A stretch of DNA of 56,506 bases, from positions 1 to 56,506 of the forward strand of contig SVLE01000008.1 in NCBI GenBank assembly GCA_015068065.1. Reading direction: 5' to 3'. A program made the translations under genes and the position numbers. How positions within the stretch are numbered: position 1 is the stretch's first letter; the number at the start of each line of letters is the position of its first letter. Under the pieces are notes generated by a model, which was given only the letters and a program-made list of their open reading frames with translations, had not been told where the DNA came from and ran no database searches. This document shows positions 30,775 through 39,615 of the stretch, one piece after another. This DNA comes from Oscillospiraceae bacterium. GTDB lineage: Bacteria > Bacillota > Clostridia > Oscillospirales > Oscillospiraceae.

Positions 30775-31980
30775 ATGCGAGATGCAGTAATTACCGATTG
30801 CGTACGAACTGCCATCGGTAAAATGAACGGGGCTCTGAGCGAGTATGACGAGCAGGAGCTGGCCGCCATTGTTATGAAAGAAGTGCTGAACCGCTCCAAA
30901 ATCACGGCGGATCAGGTGGATGAGGTCATTTTTGGCCACGTGAAGATGAATACATACCCCATGAATCTGGCCCGCTACGGCTGGCTGGAGGCCGGCATGC
31001 CCGACAGCGTGCCCGGCTACACCCTGCAGCGTGCCTGCTCCTCCGGATCCCAGTCCATCTATGATGCCAGCCAGATCATCGCCTGCGGCGATGCGGACAT
31101 CATTCTGGCCGGCGGCGCGGAGAATATGACCAAGTCCTGCTATTATCTGCGCAACGCCCGCAACGGTCTGGGGACCAAGAATGTGACCCTGATGGACAAC
31201 ATTCTGGAGGGTACCGCCGGCAACTCCCCCGAGGAGATCTTCGGCGTGCTGCCCATGGGCATGACTGCTGAGAACGTAGCCGAGATGTACGGAATTGAGC
31301 GCGAGATTCAGGACGTGTTCGCTCTGGGCAGCCAGGAGCGCGCCCGCAAGGCCATTGACGAGGGTAAGTTCAAGGAGCAGATCGTCCCCGTAGGCGACTT
31401 TGACACCGACGAGCATCCCCGCTCCACCACCCTGGAGAAGCTGGCCGCCATGAAGCCCGCCTTCAAGAAAGACGGCTGCGTTACTGCTGGCAACTCCTCT
31501 GGCCGCAATGACGGTGCTTCCGCCGTGCTGGTCATGAGCCGGGAGAAGGCCGACGAGCTGGGCTATGACTACTATCTGCGCCACGTATCCTCTGCCGTTG
31601 TGGGTCTGGAACCCAACATTATGGGCGTTGGTCCCATCGAGGCATCCCGTGAGGCACTTGCCAAGGCTGGCCTGAAGATCGAGGACATCGGTCTGATCGA
31701 GCTGAACGAGGCCTTTGCCGCCCAGTCTGTGGCCGTGATGCGCGAGTGGGTCAAGTGGTCTAAGACCGAGACCTTTGACTCCATCTGGGAGCGCACCAAC
31801 GTCAACGGCAGCGGCATCTCTCTGGGTCACCCCCTGGCCGCTACCGGAGGCATCCTGACCACCAAGCTGTTCTACGAGCTGAAGAACCGTCCCGACGTGC
31901 GCTATGCCATGGTCACCATGTGTATCGGCGGCGGCATGGGCTTTGCCTCTATCTTCGAGCAGTGCAGAAAGGACGGTTGA
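30775..31980 (+). CDS. Acetyl-CoA acyltransferase (thiolase), canonical
   Basis: 401 residues from the ATG at 30775 with GGAGGG upstream. All thiolase catalytic elements are present: nucleophilic cysteine near residue 88 ([10 protein letters not shown]), NEAFAAQ, the histidine in [11 protein letters not shown] and the second cysteine in MCIGGGMG. It cleaves 3-ketoacyl-CoA with CoA or makes it in reverse. It begins an operon with a second thiolase-like gene, which overlaps its stop by 1 bp, and a 3-hydroxyacyl-CoA dehydrogenase. With the CoA-transferase this looks like degradation of a short or aryl-substituted 3-hydroxy or 3-keto acid. Confidence 0.92.
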   Translation: MRDAVITDCVRTAIGKMNGALSEYDEQELAAIVMKEVLNRSKITADQVDEVIFGHVKMNTYPMNLARYGWLEAGMPDSVPGYTLQRACSSGSQSIYDASQIIACGDADIILAGGAENMTKSCYYLRNARNGLGTKNVTLMDNILEGTAGNSPEEIFGVLPMGMTAENVAEMYGIEREIQDVFALGSQERARKAIDEGKFKEQIVPVGDFDTDEHPRSTTLEKLAAMKPAFKKDGCVTAGNSSGRNDGASAVLVMSREKADELGYDYYLRHVSSAVVGLEPNIMGVGPIEASREALAKAGLKIEDIGLIELNEAFAAQSVAVMREWVKWSKTETFDSIWERTNVNGSGISLGHPLAATGGILTTKLFYELKNRPDVRYAMVTMCIGGGMGFASIFEQCRKDG

Positions 31981-33083
31981 TGAGCATGAAAAAAGTCATT
32001 ATTGCCGACAGTGTTCGTACCGCCTGGACCAAGCCCGGCGCGGGCCTCGCTCCTTTTATTTCCTCTGACTTCTCCGCCAAGATCCTCACCGAGCTGCTCA
32101 CCCGTACCGGTGTGGAAGGGGCGGCTGTGGATCAGGTGGTCTTCGGTCAGGCTCATCCCTCCACCATGCCAAACAACATCGGTCATTACGCATGGCTGAA
32201 AGCCGAACTGCCCGTGGAGGTCCCCGGCTATACCGTACAGAGCTGCAGCGGCTCCGCCCTGCAGGCCCTGCGCAACTGCTATTACCTGATCGCTACCGGC
32301 AACGAGGATATCTGCGTGGCTGGCGGCGCGGACAGTTATTCCGCCGCTCCCTTTGTGCTGCGTGATGCCCGTAACCATTTTTACCCCCAGCACCGCACCT
32401 TCATCGACTCCATCGAGGAGGCGGAGCTGTACACCCAGCCCGAGGCCATGGGCCGTCTGGAACAGTACGAGCTGGCCCACGGCAAGACCCTGAGCGCTGA
32501 GGCTGTGAAGTTTGCTCAGGACAGCATCGCCAAGGCTCAGGCTGCCGACTGTGCCGGTCAGATCCTGCCTATCTCCTACGAGGTGCGCAAGAAGGGTGTC
32601 GTTACCGTGGACAAGGACGAGATGCTGGCTTGTGCCAACGCGGAGAACGTGCTGTCTGCCTATGCCGACGGTGCCGCAGTTACCATGCTCATGAGCGAGG
32701 ACAAGGCCAAGGAACTTGGCGTGAAGGGGCAGGCCGCTATCTGCGGCTTTGCCGTATCCGGCTGCGACCCCAAGCAGCAGCAGACTGCCGGTGCTCTGGC
32801 TGTGGAAAAGCTGCTGAAGAACAAGGGTCTGACCATGGACGATATTGCTGTGATCGAGGTGATCGAGAACAGCGCTCAGGACGTGCTGGACACCGTGAAG
32901 GCACTGGGCGGCAAGCCTCAGGTCAACCCCATGGGCGGCGCGCTGGCCTATGGCAAGAACGACGGCGCCGAAGGCATCATCATGCTCATGCGCCTGGTGG
33001 CCAGCCTGAAGGATGGCCAGAGGGGTGTTCTGTGCACCTACACCGCCGGCGGTCAGGGCATGGCAGCTCTGGTTGAGAAATAA
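31980..33083 (+). CDS. Thiolase-like protein lacking the catalytic His and second Cys
   Basis: 367 residues, shorter than the canonical thiolase (about 390). It starts at the ATG at 31980, which overlaps the upstream stop; an ATG at 31986 is the alternative. The acyl-acceptor cysteine is kept near residue 89 (QSCSGSALQA), but NEAFA is replaced by VIENSAQ, the GHP histidine segment reads AYGKNDGAEG, and the CxG cysteine position reads TYTAGGQG. It therefore probably cannot carry out thiolysis alone and may be a partner subunit of the canonical thiolase, or bind or load acyl groups. Tight coupling with the true thiolase supports a heteromer. Confidence 0.85.
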   Translation: MSMKKVIIADSVRTAWTKPGAGLAPFISSDFSAKILTELLTRTGVEGAAVDQVVFGQAHPSTMPNNIGHYAWLKAELPVEVPGYTVQSCSGSALQALRNCYYLIATGNEDICVAGGADSYSAAPFVLRDARNHFYPQHRTFIDSIEEAELYTQPEAMGRLEQYELAHGKTLSAEAVKFAQDSIAKAQAADCAGQILPISYEVRKKGVVTVDKDEMLACANAENVLSAYADGAAVTMLMSEDKAKELGVKGQAAICGFAVSGCDPKQQQTAGALAVEKLLKNKGLTMDDIAVIEVIENSAQDVLDTVKALGGKPQVNPMGGALAYGKNDGAEGIIMLMRLVASLKDGQRGVLCTYTAGGQGMAALVEK

Positions 33084-33145
33084 GCGTTTTGGCCACATAT
33101 AGAGTAGTTTAACAGATTTTAAATAATAAATTGAGGTGTTTGACT

Positions 33146-33994
33146 ATGAAAAAGTGTACCGTAATCGGCGGCGGCGCTATGGGCCGTCAGATCGCCCTGA
33201 ATACCGCTATCCATGGCTATGAGGTCGTGGTGTGTGAAAGCTTCCCAGCAGCCCTGGAAAGCCTGGAGAGCTGGAAAGAGGAATATCTGGCCGGCCGCGT
33301 GGCCAAGGGCCGTATGACTCAGGAGCAGGTGGACGCCGTCAAGGCCCGCTTCTCCGTCACCGGAGATCTGGCCGTGGCCTGCAAGGACACCGACATCGTC
33401 ATCGAGGCCATTATCGAGGACAAGCAGGCCAAAACCGACCTGCTGAGCAAGGTCAGCAAGCTGGTCCGCCCCGACACCGTCATCGCCACCAACTCCAGCT
33501 TTATGGTATCCTCCACCTTTGCTGACGCGGTGGATCATCCCGAGCGTCTGGCAAACCTGCACTACTTCATGCCCGCTCTGGTCATGAAGCTGGTTGAGGT
33601 GGTCAAGGGCGAGCATACCTCTCAGGAGACGGTGGACAAGCTGATGGAGTTTGGCCGCAGCACCGGCAAGACTCCCGCTCTGGTGAAGAAGGAAGAGGAC
33701 GGCTTCATCGTTAACAATGTCCTCAAGGCCATCAAGGAAGAGGCCTACCGTCTGGTCAGCGAGGGCGTTTGCTCTCTGGAAGATCTGGACACTGCTGTCA
33801 AGCTGGGTCTGGGTCATCCCATGGGTCCCTACGAGCTGGACGATATGAGCGGCATCGATGTGCGCTACAATGTGCTCAAGCGCCGTTATGAGGAGACCGG
33901 AGTGAAGTCTTACGGTTATGATATGATCTCCAAACTGTATGAGGAAGGCCGTCTGGGTAAGAAGACCAAGCACGGCTTCTACGATTACGAATAA
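33146..33994 (+). CDS. 3-hydroxyacyl-CoA dehydrogenase
   Basis: 282 residues from the ATG at 33146 behind GAGGTG. NAD-binding motif GGGAMGRQIALNTA at the N terminus; the middle has the family's ATNSSFMVSS and MPALVMKLVEVV (usually FNP-V-M-K-LVE-V), and the C-terminal domain has GFIVNNVLKAIKEEAYRLV and LGLGHPMGPYELDD. The usual catalytic histidine of the HFFNP-type segment appears as LHYFMPA, with the histidine kept. It oxidises a 3-hydroxyacyl-CoA to the ketoacyl-CoA used by the thiolase. It is the last gene of the operon and is followed by a terminator. Confidence 0.9.
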   Translation: MKKCTVIGGGAMGRQIALNTAIHGYEVVVCESFPAALESLESWKEEYLAGRVAKGRMTQEQVDAVKARFSVTGDLAVACKDTDIVIEAIIEDKQAKTDLLSKVSKLVRPDTVIATNSSFMVSSTFADAVDHPERLANLHYFMPALVMKLVEVVKGEHTSQETVDKLMEFGRSTGKTPALVKKEEDGFIVNNVLKAIKEEAYRLVSEGVCSLEDLDTAVKLGLGHPMGPYELDDMSGIDVRYNVLKRRYEETGVKSYGYDMISKLYEEGRLGKKTKHGFYDYE

Positions 33995-33999
33995 TCTGC

Positions 34000-34034
34000 A
34001 AAAGGGACCTGCTGCGTTACGGCAGGTTCCTTTT
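34000..34034 (+). terminator. Terminator of the thiolase operon
   Basis: AAAAGGGACCTGC and a near-complement GCAGGTTCCTTTT around a 9-nt loop, T-rich 3' end. Confidence 0.8.
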
Positions 34035-34042
34035 CATAAAAA

Positions 34043-34070
34043 ACACAGGGCAGCTTTTGCTGCCCTGTGT
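34043..34070 (-). terminator. Terminator of the CofE-like gene
   Basis: Perfect 12-bp stem ACACAGGGCAGC with a 4-nt loop, directly after the minus-strand stop and followed on that strand by TTTTTTATG. Confidence 0.8.
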
Positions 34071-34076
34071 TGTGCT

Positions 34077-35270
34077 TTATTCGGTGGTGTAGTTGTCGAA
34101 GTAGCCCTGAATATAGACGAAGGGAGTGCCCTTGTCGCCAGAGCCGGAGGTCAGGTCGCACAGAGAACCAATCAGGTCGGTCAGGCGGCGGGGGGTGGTG
34201 CCCTCAGACACCATCTGACCCACAAGGTTGCTGTCCTTGTCCTTGATTTTGTCCTTGATGGCCTGCTTCAGAGCCTCGCCGGACAGGTCGGCAAAGTCGT
34301 TGTCAGCCAGATATTTCAGCTTTAGCTCGTTGGGGGTGCCTTCCAGACCGGCGGTATAGGCGGGGGAGACAACGGGGTCGGCCAGTTCCCAGATCTTACC
34401 CACAGGGTCCTTAAATGCACCGTCACCGTAGACCATGACTTCCACGTGCTTGCCGGTCTTGTCCAGCAGGCGCTTCTGAATGTCCTCCACCAGATCCTGA
34501 CAGTCACGGGGGAACAGCTTGACCTGGTCCTCGGTGGCCTTGTTGGAGCCCAGCAGACCGTACTTCTCGTTGCAACCGCTGCCGTTGATGGGGGCGGTCA
34601 TGATCTCATCCAGACCGAACACCTTTTCCGCGCCGGCAGCCTTCAGAAGGCGCTTGGTGCGCGCGCGGGTGTGGATGTCACAGTTCAGGACGTTCTTGGT
34701 GTAGCTCAGGACCGCGCGGGGGTCATTGGCGAAGATGATCTCCACGTCAGCACCGCAGCTGCGGATCAGTTCTTCGTAGTAGGCCACATAATCCACGCCG
34801 GTGAAGGGGTGCTTTTCGTAGCCGAAGAGGGCGCGGTAGCGCTCCAGAGAGAGCACGTCCTTGTAAGGGTCTACGCTAGCCTCGTCCATGGCATCCAGGG
34901 AGATCAGGTGATTGCCCACCTCGTCAGAGGGGTAGGACAGCATCAGCACGACCTTTTTGCAGCCCTTGGCGATGCCACGCAGGCAGATGGCAAAACGGTT
35001 GCGGCTGAGGATGGGGAAGATAACGCCCACCGTTTCGCCGCCGAACTTGGCGCGCACATCATCGGCGATATTGTCCACGGAGACATAGTTGCCCTGCACA
35101 CGGGCCACGATGGACTCGGTAATGGCGACCACGTCACGGTCGTGGATGGCAAAACCGTCGTCAGCGGAAGCCTCCAGCACGCAGTCGGTAACGATCTTGG
35201 CCAGATCATCGCCGGCACGGATAATGGGGGCGCGGAGACCGCGGGAAACAGTGCCTATCATACGGCTCAT
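34077..35270 (-). CDS. CofE-like gamma-glutamyl ligase domain protein (F420-0 ligase family)
   Basis: 397 residues from the ATG at 35270 with AAGGAG 11 nt upstream; longer in-frame starts overlap the promoter leader. The N-terminal part (GLRAPIIRAGDDLAKIVTDC, RDVVAITESIVARVQGNYV) and SRNRFAICLRGIAKGCKKVV resemble the coenzyme F420-0:L-glutamate ligase domain, which adds glutamate to an acceptor using GTP. No other F420 biosynthesis gene is visible in the window and this lineage is not known for F420, so the true acceptor is uncertain. The gene is monocistronic, with its own promoter and terminator. Confidence 0.75.
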   Translation of the reverse strand: MSRMIGTVSRGLRAPIIRAGDDLAKIVTDCVLEASADDGFAIHDRDVVAITESIVARVQGNYVSVDNIADDVRAKFGGETVGVIFPILSRNRFAICLRGIAKGCKKVVLMLSYPSDEVGNHLISLDAMDEASVDPYKDVLSLERYRALFGYEKHPFTGVDYVAYYEELIRSCGADVEIIFANDPRAVLSYTKNVLNCDIHTRARTKRLLKAAGAEKVFGLDEIMTAPINGSGCNEKYGLLGSNKATEDQVKLFPRDCQDLVEDIQKRLLDKTGKHVEVMVYGDGAFKDPVGKIWELADPVVSPAYTAGLEGTPNELKLKYLADNDFADLSGEALKQAIKDKIKDKDSNLVGQMVSEGTTPRRLTDLIGSLCDLTSGSGDKGTPFVYIQGYFDNYTTE

Positions 35271-35342
35271 AAAGGAACCACTCCTTGTCAGCATGTCCCT
35301 CGGGACAGCTGAAAAATTCGGGGAAACGAAACCCCACACTTC

Positions 35343-35371
35343 AGTATAACAAAAACACGCGGTTTTGTAAA
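35343..35371 (-). promoter_or_regulatory. Promoter of the CofE-like gene
   Basis: On the minus strand TTTACA (35371-35366), 17-bp spacer, TATACT (35348-35343). Confidence 0.75.
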
Positions 35372-35408
35372 TCAGTATGCCCGGATTTTTTGAATATTTG
35401 CGTTGATT

Positions 35409-38033
35409 TTATTGCTTTTTAATGCGCGCAGTGTCCTTCAGTTGGGTGGAATGTGCATTTTGACGATTGTGATCGGCAAGAAAGAGGCTGATCTGCCCCT
35501 GGACCTGCTCCAATTCCTCCCGGAAAGTGCGGGCGGACAGCCGCAGGGCACCATGGCCCAGAATGATAAGCTGTTCCAGTGCGTCCGAGGTGGCCACACG
35601 GACCTTGTGATCACGGCTCAGATCATAGGTGGTCTTTTCGATATAGGCATCCGCGGTCTCGGCTTCTTTGGTATAGACTACATAGATTCCGTTGCTTTTT
35701 TCCACCGAGCCGGGGTTACCCTTGACCTTGTAAGCGTCAAAGACCACGATGACTTCGCACTGTCGGGCACCCCGATAGTTGGTCAGCAGGTCGCAAAGTG
35801 CACTGCGGGCGGCGGAAACATCGTGCCGGGCGAGTTCCTTCAGCTCGTCCCAGGCGAAGATGATGTTGTATCCATCCACCAGCAGATATTCCGGCCCGGT
35901 CTTTTTGGGCTGGAATTTGTATTCCTTGTCCTCCAGACTTGTGCGGGCAGGTTTTTTGGCCGGCTGGAAGGCTTTTGGTTCCACTTTGCCATAGGTGCGC
36001 TCAAAAATCTTTTGCAGCTCCTTGTCCTGCTCCAGTGAGCCGGTATACTGCCGGGTGCTGCCACCGGCGGGGCCGGTGGGGGTGGAGTCAGGTTCCCTGT
36101 GCTGCTTCAGTGGGCTTTCGATATCGGCATGGTCTGCCACCTCACGCCATGGGACAACAAAGCCCGCACCGTGGGCGCAGAAAACAGAGTCGGCGGTGTT
36201 ATTGGTGTCCCGCTCGGCCTCATAGCCCATGGCAGCAATCACTTCTTCGGCATTGTGACAGGGCTGATATCCCCGTACCTGACAACTCAGACGGCCCAGA
36301 CCGCGGGTGTAGGCGGTCACGTCCTGCCAGTAATCACGCAGACCGGCCACGGGGGCGGTGCCGGTGAGCAGGGTCAGTTCGCCCTGAGGCTCGGGCGGGT
36401 CAAAGGAACCACCCATGGTTTGGATGTCCGTCATGGCCCGGCCCACATTGTCTGCGGGTACCTCCAGCCGGAAGGAATACCAGGGCTCCAGCAGAACACT
36501 TTGTGCCTGCATCAGGCCGTGACGCACAGCCCGATAGGTGGCCTGTCGGAAATCACCGCCCTCCGTGTGTTTGGGATGGGCGCGGCCGGCGATGAGGGTG
36601 ATTTTCATATCGGTGATGGGAGAGCCGGTGAGCACTCCCAGGTGCTCTTTTTCGCTCAGATGGGTCATGACAAGGCGCTGCCAGTTCAGCTCAAGGGCAT
36701 CGGTGGAGCAGCCGGACTCAAAGAGCAGGCCGCTGCCCGGTTCGCACGGTTCAAGAAGCAGATGGACCTCGGCGTAATGGCGCAGGGGCTCAAAGTGGCC
36801 AATACCCTCTGTGGAATCGGAGATGGTCTCCTTATACACAATACTGCCCGGACCGAACTCTACTTCCATGGAAAAACGCTGCGCGATGACACGGCGCAGC
36901 ACTTCCAACTGGACCTGCCCCATGAGCTGGATGTGGATCTGGCGCAGCAGCTGATTCCAGACGATGTGCAGCTGAGGGTCTTCCTCCTCCAGCTGGGAGA
37001 GCTTGCTCATAGCCACATGTGGGTCGCAGCCCTCGGGCAGGATCAGATGATAGCTGAGCACGGGCTCCAGAATGGGTAGGGTGTCCCCGGCCTCAAAGCC
37101 CAGTCCCATTCCGGGGCGGGTTTGGGTCAAACCGGTGACAGCACACACGCTTCCGGCGGGCGCGCTGTCGGTGGCGGTGAATTTGGCGCCGGAGTAAAGA
37201 CGCAGCTGATCAGCTTTTTCCTGCCAGGACTCATCACCCTGACCACCGGACAGGAGGGTTTTGGCCTTGAGAGAGCCGCCGGTGATCTTCAGCCAGGTCA
37301 GGCGGCTGCCCTGATTGTCACGAGAAATCTTGAACACCCGGGCGCCGAATTCGTCCGGACGCTCGGGGCGGGGGGCAAAGGTCTCCAACGCTGACAGAAG
37401 AGCATCTACGCCCGTCAGCTTCAGGGCGGAGCCGAAACAGCAGGGGAAGATTTTGCGGCGGTTGACGAGGGTGCGCAGACATTCCTCGGAAAGGGTGCCG
37501 GAGGAGAGAAATTCCTCCAGTGCGGACTCATCACACATGGCGGCATTTTCGTCCCGATCAGGGGAAGAAAAATCAACACAGCCGTCGTCCAGCTGACGGC
37601 GCAGATCGGACATCAGCCGCTCACGATCGGTACCGGCCAGATCCATTTTATTGATAAAAAGGAAGGTGGGTACCTGATAGCGGCGCAGCAGCGACCACAG
37701 GGTGCGGGTGTGGCCCTGTACTCCGTCGGTGCCGCTGATCACCAGAACAGCACAGTCAAGCACCTGCAGAGTGCGTTCCATTTCGGTGGAAAAGTCCACG
37801 TGCCCCGGGGTATCCAGCAGGGTCAGACCCACTGTGGGCAGATTCAGCAGGGCCTGCTTGGAGAATATGGTGATGCCTCGCTCCCGCTCGATGTCATCCG
37901 TATCCAGAAAGGCGTTGCGGTGATCCACCCGGCCGAGCTTCTGAATGGCACCGCCCTGATAGAGCATGGCTTCGGACAGGGTGGTTTTGCCTGCGTCCAC
38001 ATGGGCCAGCATGCCAACGACCAGTTTTCTCAT
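35409..38033 (-). CDS. EF-G/TetM-like translational GTPase fused to a C-terminal NYN (YacP/Rae1-like) nuclease domain
   Basis: 874 residues from the ATG at 38033 (a GTG at 38042 is possible but sits too close to the GGA site). The GTPase part has G1 AHVDAGKTT, RERGITIF, G3 DTPGHVDF and G4 NKMD, followed by the elongation-factor domains II-V as in ribosomal protection proteins of the Tet(M)/EF-G type (to about residue 640). A charged, proline-rich linker then leads to about 160 residues starting LLVDGYNIIFAWDEL, with VVFDAYKVKGNPG, ETADAYIEK and VATSDALEQ: the conserved acidic set of NYN/YacP nucleases. YacP (Rae1) of Bacillus cuts mRNA in the ribosomal A site. The fusion suggests a ribosome-rescue or mRNA-surveillance factor; tetracycline resistance cannot be deduced. 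Confidence 0.88.
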   Translation of the reverse strand: MRKLVVGMLAHVDAGKTTLSEAMLYQGGAIQKLGRVDHRNAFLDTDDIERERGITIFSKQALLNLPTVGLTLLDTPGHVDFSTEMERTLQVLDCAVLVISGTDGVQGHTRTLWSLLRRYQVPTFLFINKMDLAGTDRERLMSDLRRQLDDGCVDFSSPDRDENAAMCDESALEEFLSSGTLSEECLRTLVNRRKIFPCCFGSALKLTGVDALLSALETFAPRPERPDEFGARVFKISRDNQGSRLTWLKITGGSLKAKTLLSGGQGDESWQEKADQLRLYSGAKFTATDSAPAGSVCAVTGLTQTRPGMGLGFEAGDTLPILEPVLSYHLILPEGCDPHVAMSKLSQLEEEDPQLHIVWNQLLRQIHIQLMGQVQLEVLRRVIAQRFSMEVEFGPGSIVYKETISDSTEGIGHFEPLRHYAEVHLLLEPCEPGSGLLFESGCSTDALELNWQRLVMTHLSEKEHLGVLTGSPITDMKITLIAGRAHPKHTEGGDFRQATYRAVRHGLMQAQSVLLEPWYSFRLEVPADNVGRAMTDIQTMGGSFDPPEPQGELTLLTGTAPVAGLRDYWQDVTAYTRGLGRLSCQVRGYQPCHNAEEVIAAMGYEAERDTNNTADSVFCAHGAGFVVPWREVADHADIESPLKQHREPDSTPTGPAGGSTRQYTGSLEQDKELQKIFERTYGKVEPKAFQPAKKPARTSLEDKEYKFQPKKTGPEYLLVDGYNIIFAWDELKELARHDVSAARSALCDLLTNYRGARQCEVIVVFDAYKVKGNPGSVEKSNGIYVVYTKEAETADAYIEKTTYDLSRDHKVRVATSDALEQLIILGHGALRLSARTFREELEQVQGQISLFLADHNRQNAHSTQLKDTARIKKQ

Positions 38034-38130
38034 CCGTGACACCGTCCTTTCCTGATTGCAAATTCATATAAAAGGATTATAGCACATTCGTGAGAGATTG
38101 GGTAGGGGTGGAAATAATATTGGAAATCAC

Positions 38131-38159
38131 TTTACAAAATACTTGATATTGTATATAAT
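38131..38159 (+). promoter_or_regulatory. Promoter of the DUF1836-DegV-PrmA operon
   Basis: TTTACA at 38131-38136, 17-bp spacer, TATAAT at 38154-38159. On the opposite strand a TATAAT at 38081-38076 may serve the GTPase-nuclease gene, but its -35 is poor. Confidence 0.8.
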
Positions 38160-38194
38160 GAGCCATATATGAGAAAAAAGAAAGGACCGTGGTC

Positions 38195-38734
38195 ATGGAA
38201 GAATTAAAACGGCTCAAAGACAGATTGGAGCAGGAACGCCCGGTGGCGTGGAATGATTTGCCTGATATTGCTTTGTACATGGATCAGGTCATCTCCTATA
38301 TGCCACGGCAGCTGATCAATTTTAAAGAGGAAGAGCTGCTCACCTCTGCCATGGTGAACAACTACATCAAGGACGGACTGGTGCCCCGGGCGGACGGAAA
38401 ACGGTATGGGCCGGTGCATCTGGGATATCTGACGGCGGTGTGTGCCATGAAAAAGGTGCTTAGCGTCAAGGATATGCGGGCCATGCTGGGTTCGGTGCCG
38501 GACAGCAAGGAGCCGGAGGCCATTTACAACTATTTCAGCCGGGCACTGGATGCGGCTCTGAGCGAGGCGGCGGCCAATCTGAATGCCGATACGCCGGAGG
38601 AAGAGCTGCCCCAACTGGCGTTGAGTCTGGGCCTGCGCAGTTATGCCAATCAGCTGGCCTGTGCCCGTGTGCTGGATATTATCCGGGAGCGCAACCCGGA
38701 AGAAGGAAAGAAACAAAAGTCTGACAAGGAGTGA
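38195..38734 (+). CDS. DUF1836 domain protein
   Basis: 179 residues from the ATG at 38195, 8 nt after AAAGGA. The core reads LPDIALYMDQVISYMPRQL, LLTSAMVNNYIKDGLVPR and KRYGPVHLGYLTAVCAMKKV, matching DUF1836, a small MerR-like or helical regulator family common in Firmicutes. The VNNYIKDGLVPR segment looks like a helix-turn-helix recognition region. The final codons reach the ribosome site of degV, so the genes are co-transcribed. Its target is unknown. Confidence 0.85.
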   Translation: MEELKRLKDRLEQERPVAWNDLPDIALYMDQVISYMPRQLINFKEEELLTSAMVNNYIKDGLVPRADGKRYGPVHLGYLTAVCAMKKVLSVKDMRAMLGSVPDSKEPEAIYNYFSRALDAALSEAAANLNADTPEEELPQLALSLGLRSYANQLACARVLDIIRERNPEEGKKQKSDKE

Positions 38735-38739
38735 ATGAG

Positions 38740-39612
38740 ATGAGTCAGTTTGTTATTTTGACCGATTCCTGCGCGGATTTGTCCGCAGAGCTGGTGGCTC
38801 AGTTGGATGTGCAGGTGCTGCCCCTGAGTTATGATATGGACGGCAGGATCGTCTATAATTACCCCGATAACCGGGAGATGGACCCCCACGAGTTCTATGA
38901 GCTGCTGCGTGCAGGCAAGACCGCAACTACCTCTGCCGTTAATGTAGCTCAGTTTGCCGAGGAAATGGAGTCCAGTTTGCAGGAGGGTAAGGACGTGCTG
39001 GTGCTGGCCTTCTCCTCCGGCCTGTCCACTACATATAATTCCGCAGCCATCGCTGCGGATGACCTGCGGGAGAAGTATCCCGAGCGCAAGATTTTCGTGG
39101 TGGATACCCTGTGCGCCTCCATGGGACAGGGCCTGCTGGTCTACCTTGCCGCCGGCGAGCGGGCCAAGGGCAAAAGCATTGAAGAAGTGTATGACTGGGT
39201 GGAAGCAAACAAAATGTCTGTCGCCCACCAGTTTACCGTCAATGATCTGTTTCACCTGAAGCGGGGCGGACGGGTCTCCGCCACCACCGCTGTGGTGGGT
39301 ACCATGCTGGCCATCAAGCCGGTACTCCATGTGAATGACGACGGACGACTGATCAATATTGGTAAGGCGCGCGGCCGCGGGGCTTCCCTCAAGGCGCTGG
39401 TGGACGCCATGGAAAAGACTGCTATTGATCCGGCGAATCAGATCGTGTTTATCAGCCACGGTGACTGCCTTGAGGATGCTCAGACGGTGGCGGACATGGT
39501 CAAGGAACGCTTTGGGGTGAAAGAGGTCATTATGAATTATGTTGGCCCTGTCATCGGTGCCCATGCCGGTCCGGGCACTGTGGCGCTGTTCTATATCGCG
39601 AGCGAGAGGTAA
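38740..39612 (+). CDS. DegV-family fatty-acid-binding protein
   Basis: 290 residues; the ATG at 38740 is preferred over the GTG at 38731, which is part of the AAGGAG site. Typical features: FVILTDSCADLSAEL at the N terminus, TTSAVNVAQF, LAFSSGLSTTYNSA, and FHLKRGGRVSATTAVVG, which forms the lipid-head pocket. DegV/FakB proteins bind single fatty acids and present them to the kinase FakA. No fakA is in the window. The gene lies between the DUF1836 and prmA genes, with 3 bp to prmA. Confidence 0.9.
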   Translation: MSQFVILTDSCADLSAELVAQLDVQVLPLSYDMDGRIVYNYPDNREMDPHEFYELLRAGKTATTSAVNVAQFAEEMESSLQEGKDVLVLAFSSGLSTTYNSAAIAADDLREKYPERKIFVVDTLCASMGQGLLVYLAAGERAKGKSIEEVYDWVEANKMSVAHQFTVNDLFHLKRGGRVSATTAVVGTMLAIKPVLHVNDDGRLINIGKARGRGASLKALVDAMEKTAIDPANQIVFISHGDCLEDAQTVADMVKERFGVKEVIMNYVGPVIGAHAGPGTVALFYIASER

Positions 39613-39615
39613 ATC

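Noticed and set aside
35409-38033. Tetracycline-resistance gene call
   Set aside because: The GTPase part resembles ribosomal protection proteins, but it is chromosomal, divergent and fused to a nuclease domain; resistance cannot be claimed from sequence.
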